Made by a program: the position numbers and the translations under genes
The notes under the pieces: model-generated
Told to the model about the DNA's origin: nothing
Seen by the model: only the letters and a program-made list of their open reading frames with translations
Database searches by the model: none
NCBI GenBank assembly: GCA_964570665.1
Contig: CAZMZH010000002.1
Coordinates: 1 to 64,000, forward strand
Origin: JAJDAT01 sp964570665
GTDB lineage: Bacteria > Nitrospinota > Nitrospinia > Nitrospinales > JAJDAT01
Direction: 5' to 3'
Length of the DNA stretch: 64,000 nucleotides
Shown: piece after piece, positions 62,035 through 64,000 of the stretch
Position numbering within the stretch: the stretch's first letter is position 1
How the letters are laid out: every line of letters begins with the position of its first letter

Positions 62035-63816
62035 TTATTTTTCTTCAATAAAACCGTTTGTGATAGGTAATCTACGATCTTTTCCAAAAGATTTTGAAGT
62101 TATTTTTATTCCAGGCGGTCCTTGGCGGCGCTTATATTCGCTAAGATTGACTAGTTTAATAACGCGTTCCGCTTCTTTTTTTGGAAACCCTAAGCCAATT
62201 AAATCTTTTAAGCCACAATCTTTTTCAACATAATGCAGTAGCATTGCGTCTAACAAATCGTAACCTGGAAGAGAGTCTGTATCTTTTTGATTTGGTCGTA
62301 ATTCCGCTGATGGAGCTTTCTCAATGATTGCTTTCGGAATAATGTCCTTCTTTTTTTGTTTATTATAGAATTTAGATAATTTATAAACCCATGTTTTTGA
62401 AACATCTTTAATGAGCGCAAAACCGCCAGCCATATCTCCATAGAGAGTGCAATAGCCAACGCTGGTTTCGCTTTTATTACCGGTTGTTAACGCTAGCCAA
62501 CCGAATTTATTAGAAAAAGCCATTACAATATTTCCACGGATTCGAGCTTGTAAATTTTCTTCCGCAACTCCAGGAGAGGTTTTATTAAAATATGGTTTTA
62601 ACATATCTTGCAGAGCCTTCATGGCTGGGTCAATGGCAATTGTATGAGTTTTAATATTTAAATTTTTTGCTAAATTTAATGAATCGCTAACGCTTCCTTT
62701 AGAAGAATATGGCGAAGGCATCAAAATGCCTATTACATTTTCCGAGCCCAAAGCGTCTGCGGCTATTGCTGCGGTGAGGGCCGAATCTATGCCTCCGCTT
62801 AACCCCAAAACAGCTTTTTCAAATCCATTTTTTCTAAAATAATCTTGAGCGCCTAAAGTCAGGGCTTTATAAATTTCTGCCGTTTCATCCAAAACCGCAG
62901 GTTCTTTAGTTGGAGGTAATGCTTTTTTTTGAGTTCTTTTGGGAAGAGATAGCTTTAGTTTTTTAATATTCTTTTTTGACGATGTTAATTCATGGGATCG
63001 TTTTGAGGAATTGATATTTAGATCAAAAAAGATTAAATCTTCTTCGAATGATTTTCCTCGAACTATTGTCTTGCCTTTATTATCTACTATTAGGCTTGCT
63101 CCATCGAAGACCAACTCATCTTGACCTCCTATTAAATTAACGTAAGCAATCGTAGTTTTATATTGTTGCGCTCTTTTTTGGATTAGCTTTTCTCGGATTT
63201 TTCTCTTATCTGAATAAAAGGGAGAGGAAGATAAATTTAATAGAATATCAACCTCACCCCGTGTGGTTAGATATTTTCCAGGTCCATTAGGGTCCCAAAT
63301 ATCTTCGCAAATGGTTATGCCACATCTTATTCCATTAAATTCGAACCTTAGAGGCAAGTTACCTTCTTGGAAGTAACGCTTTTCGTCAAATACTCCGTAG
63401 TTGGGCAGGCAAGTTTTTCTATATGAAGAGCGAAGTTTTCCGTTAGAGAATATTGCCGCAGAATTAAAGAGTTTTCCTCTATTGTATTCACAGTAACCAA
63501 TTACCGATATTATGTTTTCCGTATTTGGAGCCAATTTTTTTAATGTTTTTAAGTTTTCGGCGATAAAGTCTTTTTTTAATAATAAATCTTCAGGAGGGTA
63601 ACCTGTTAAGGCTAGTTCAGGAAACAGGACGATATCCGACTGGTATTTTTTAGACGCCTTTAGAGAATCGCGGATTTTCTTTAAGTTGCCTTTGAAATCC
63701 CCTACTTTAGAGTTGATTTGCGCTAGGCAAATTCGTATAGATTTAGTTTGGTCTGATTTAATCGAAGTCGGTAGTTGTTTTTTTCGTTTAGGAAATTTTT
63801 TTTTTTCAATTCGCAT
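62035..63816 (-). CDS. nadE: glutamine-hydrolysing NAD+ synthetase
   Basis: About 593 residues from ATG 63816; a TTG at 63876 would add 20 residues of no recognisable kind, and the basic stretch after the ATG is itself unusual, so the start is uncertain. The nitrilase-type glutaminase domain has Glu in LFPELALTGYPPEDLL, Lys in GVFDEKRYFQ and Cys in GITICEDIWD. The synthetase domain has the PP-loop GLSGGIDSALTAAIA and TTGNKSETSVGYCTLYGDM. Amidates deamido-NAD with ammonia drawn from glutamine. Confidence 0.95.
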   Translation of the reverse strand: MRIEKKKFPKRKKQLPTSIKSDQTKSIRICLAQINSKVGDFKGNLKKIRDSLKASKKYQSDIVLFPELALTGYPPEDLLLKKDFIAENLKTLKKLAPNTENIISVIGYCEYNRGKLFNSAAIFSNGKLRSSYRKTCLPNYGVFDEKRYFQEGNLPLRFEFNGIRCGITICEDIWDPNGPGKYLTTRGEVDILLNLSSSPFYSDKRKIREKLIQKRAQQYKTTIAYVNLIGGQDELVFDGASLIVDNKGKTIVRGKSFEEDLIFFDLNINSSKRSHELTSSKKNIKKLKLSLPKRTQKKALPPTKEPAVLDETAEIYKALTLGAQDYFRKNGFEKAVLGLSGGIDSALTAAIAADALGSENVIGILMPSPYSSKGSVSDSLNLAKNLNIKTHTIAIDPAMKALQDMLKPYFNKTSPGVAEENLQARIRGNIVMAFSNKFGWLALTTGNKSETSVGYCTLYGDMAGGFALIKDVSKTWVYKLSKFYNKQKKKDIIPKAIIEKAPSAELRPNQKDTDSLPGYDLLDAMLLHYVEKDCGLKDLIGLGFPKKEAERVIKLVNLSEYKRRQGPPGIKITSKSFGKDRRLPITNGFIEEK

Positions 63817-63960
63817 GGCTTTTGTGGCTATGGATATGCATGATTTTTCGTGACAAACGGCTGAATTATAATACAATTATGTTAAACATTAAAAACTTCA
63901 TTAACAAACCTAAAAAAACTACTTAAGCGCGTTTTTTACTTTGTAAGAGATAAAAATTAA

Positions 63961-64000
63961 ATGGAATGCAGTTCTGTTGAAATCAGCGTTAAACAAATCA
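63961..64000 (+). CDS. possible start of a gene running off the window
   Basis: An ATG at 63961 opens a frame of 13 codons (MECSSVEISVKQI) to the window end. Too short to judge; the beta-strand-like start is compatible with trigger factor among others. No clear ribosome site. Confidence 0.2.
   Translation, partial: MECSSVEISVKQI

Noticed and set aside
1..64000. CRISPR arrays, insertion sequences, prophage genes
   Set aside because: No regularly spaced repeats, transposases, integrases or phage structural genes were seen. The duplications found carry no mobile-element signature.

Overview
The window is an AT-rich chromosomal segment of a free-living Gram-negative bacterium. The evidence is lipopolysaccharide and lipoprotein machinery (waaA, lnt), type IV pilus genes, a two-component system working with sigma-54, and oxidative central metabolism (fumarase, monomeric isocitrate dehydrogenase, malate dehydrogenase, complete oxidative pentose-phosphate operon). 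Nothing here fixes the phylum. The gene set (monomeric IDH, DUF2851, CysDN, BFD-type Fe-S protein, RpoH-like sigma) would fit a Nitrospinota- or deltaproteobacteria-like lineage, but that is a guess.

Layout. 1-2.2 kb: truncated tRNA-Val, a DegT-type sugar aminotransferase and a small secreted protein. 2.8-9.2 kb: a PilS/PilR-like (NtrB/NtrC-type) pair, a PilC/GspF platform protein, a pilin-like protein, a duplicated-fold membrane protein and a type IV pilin. 9.3-24.7 kb and 28.2-32.1 kb: a large set of polytopic sugar-transfer enzymes, almost all in pairs: two YfhO-like proteins plus a remnant of a third, two GT39-type proteins plus a divergent third, two O-antigen-ligase-like proteins with TPR tails, two TMTC-like proteins (DUF1736 plus TPR) and one polyprenyl-phosphate glycosyltransferase. 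A second, nearly identical pilin gene lies inside this cluster. Between the two blocks is gnd-zwf-pgl.

32.1-45.9 kb: an M48 lipoprotein protease, lnt, a BFD-type Fe-S protein, an aspartate aminotransferase with coaD, orphan proteins, an RpoH-like sigma factor, fumC, a B12-binding radical SAM protein, a decayed partial copy of fumC, tRNA-Leu and a sodium/solute symporter. 45.9-64 kb: waaA, icd, mdh, cysS, a DUF2851 protein, cysD, cysN with a degenerate APS-kinase tail, a [2Fe-2S] ferredoxin, an unusual repeat protein, a cupin-methyltransferase fusion, a formylglycine-generating-enzyme-like lipoprotein and nadE.

The most interesting reading is a candidate pilin O-glycosylation island. Two pilin genes sit in diverged copies of one duplicated block, yet their coding DNA differs at only six positions. 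Both carry a correctly spaced -24/-12 sigma-54 promoter, matching the NtrC-type regulator a few kb upstream. Both are followed by a hairpin terminator whose 3' arm is well placed to act as ribosome binding site for the next gene, and one base pair of that hairpin has changed in a compensated way between the copies. Transcription of pilin and downstream membrane sugar transferases would thus be physically coupled. The glycosylation role is inferred from gene families and neighbourhood only.
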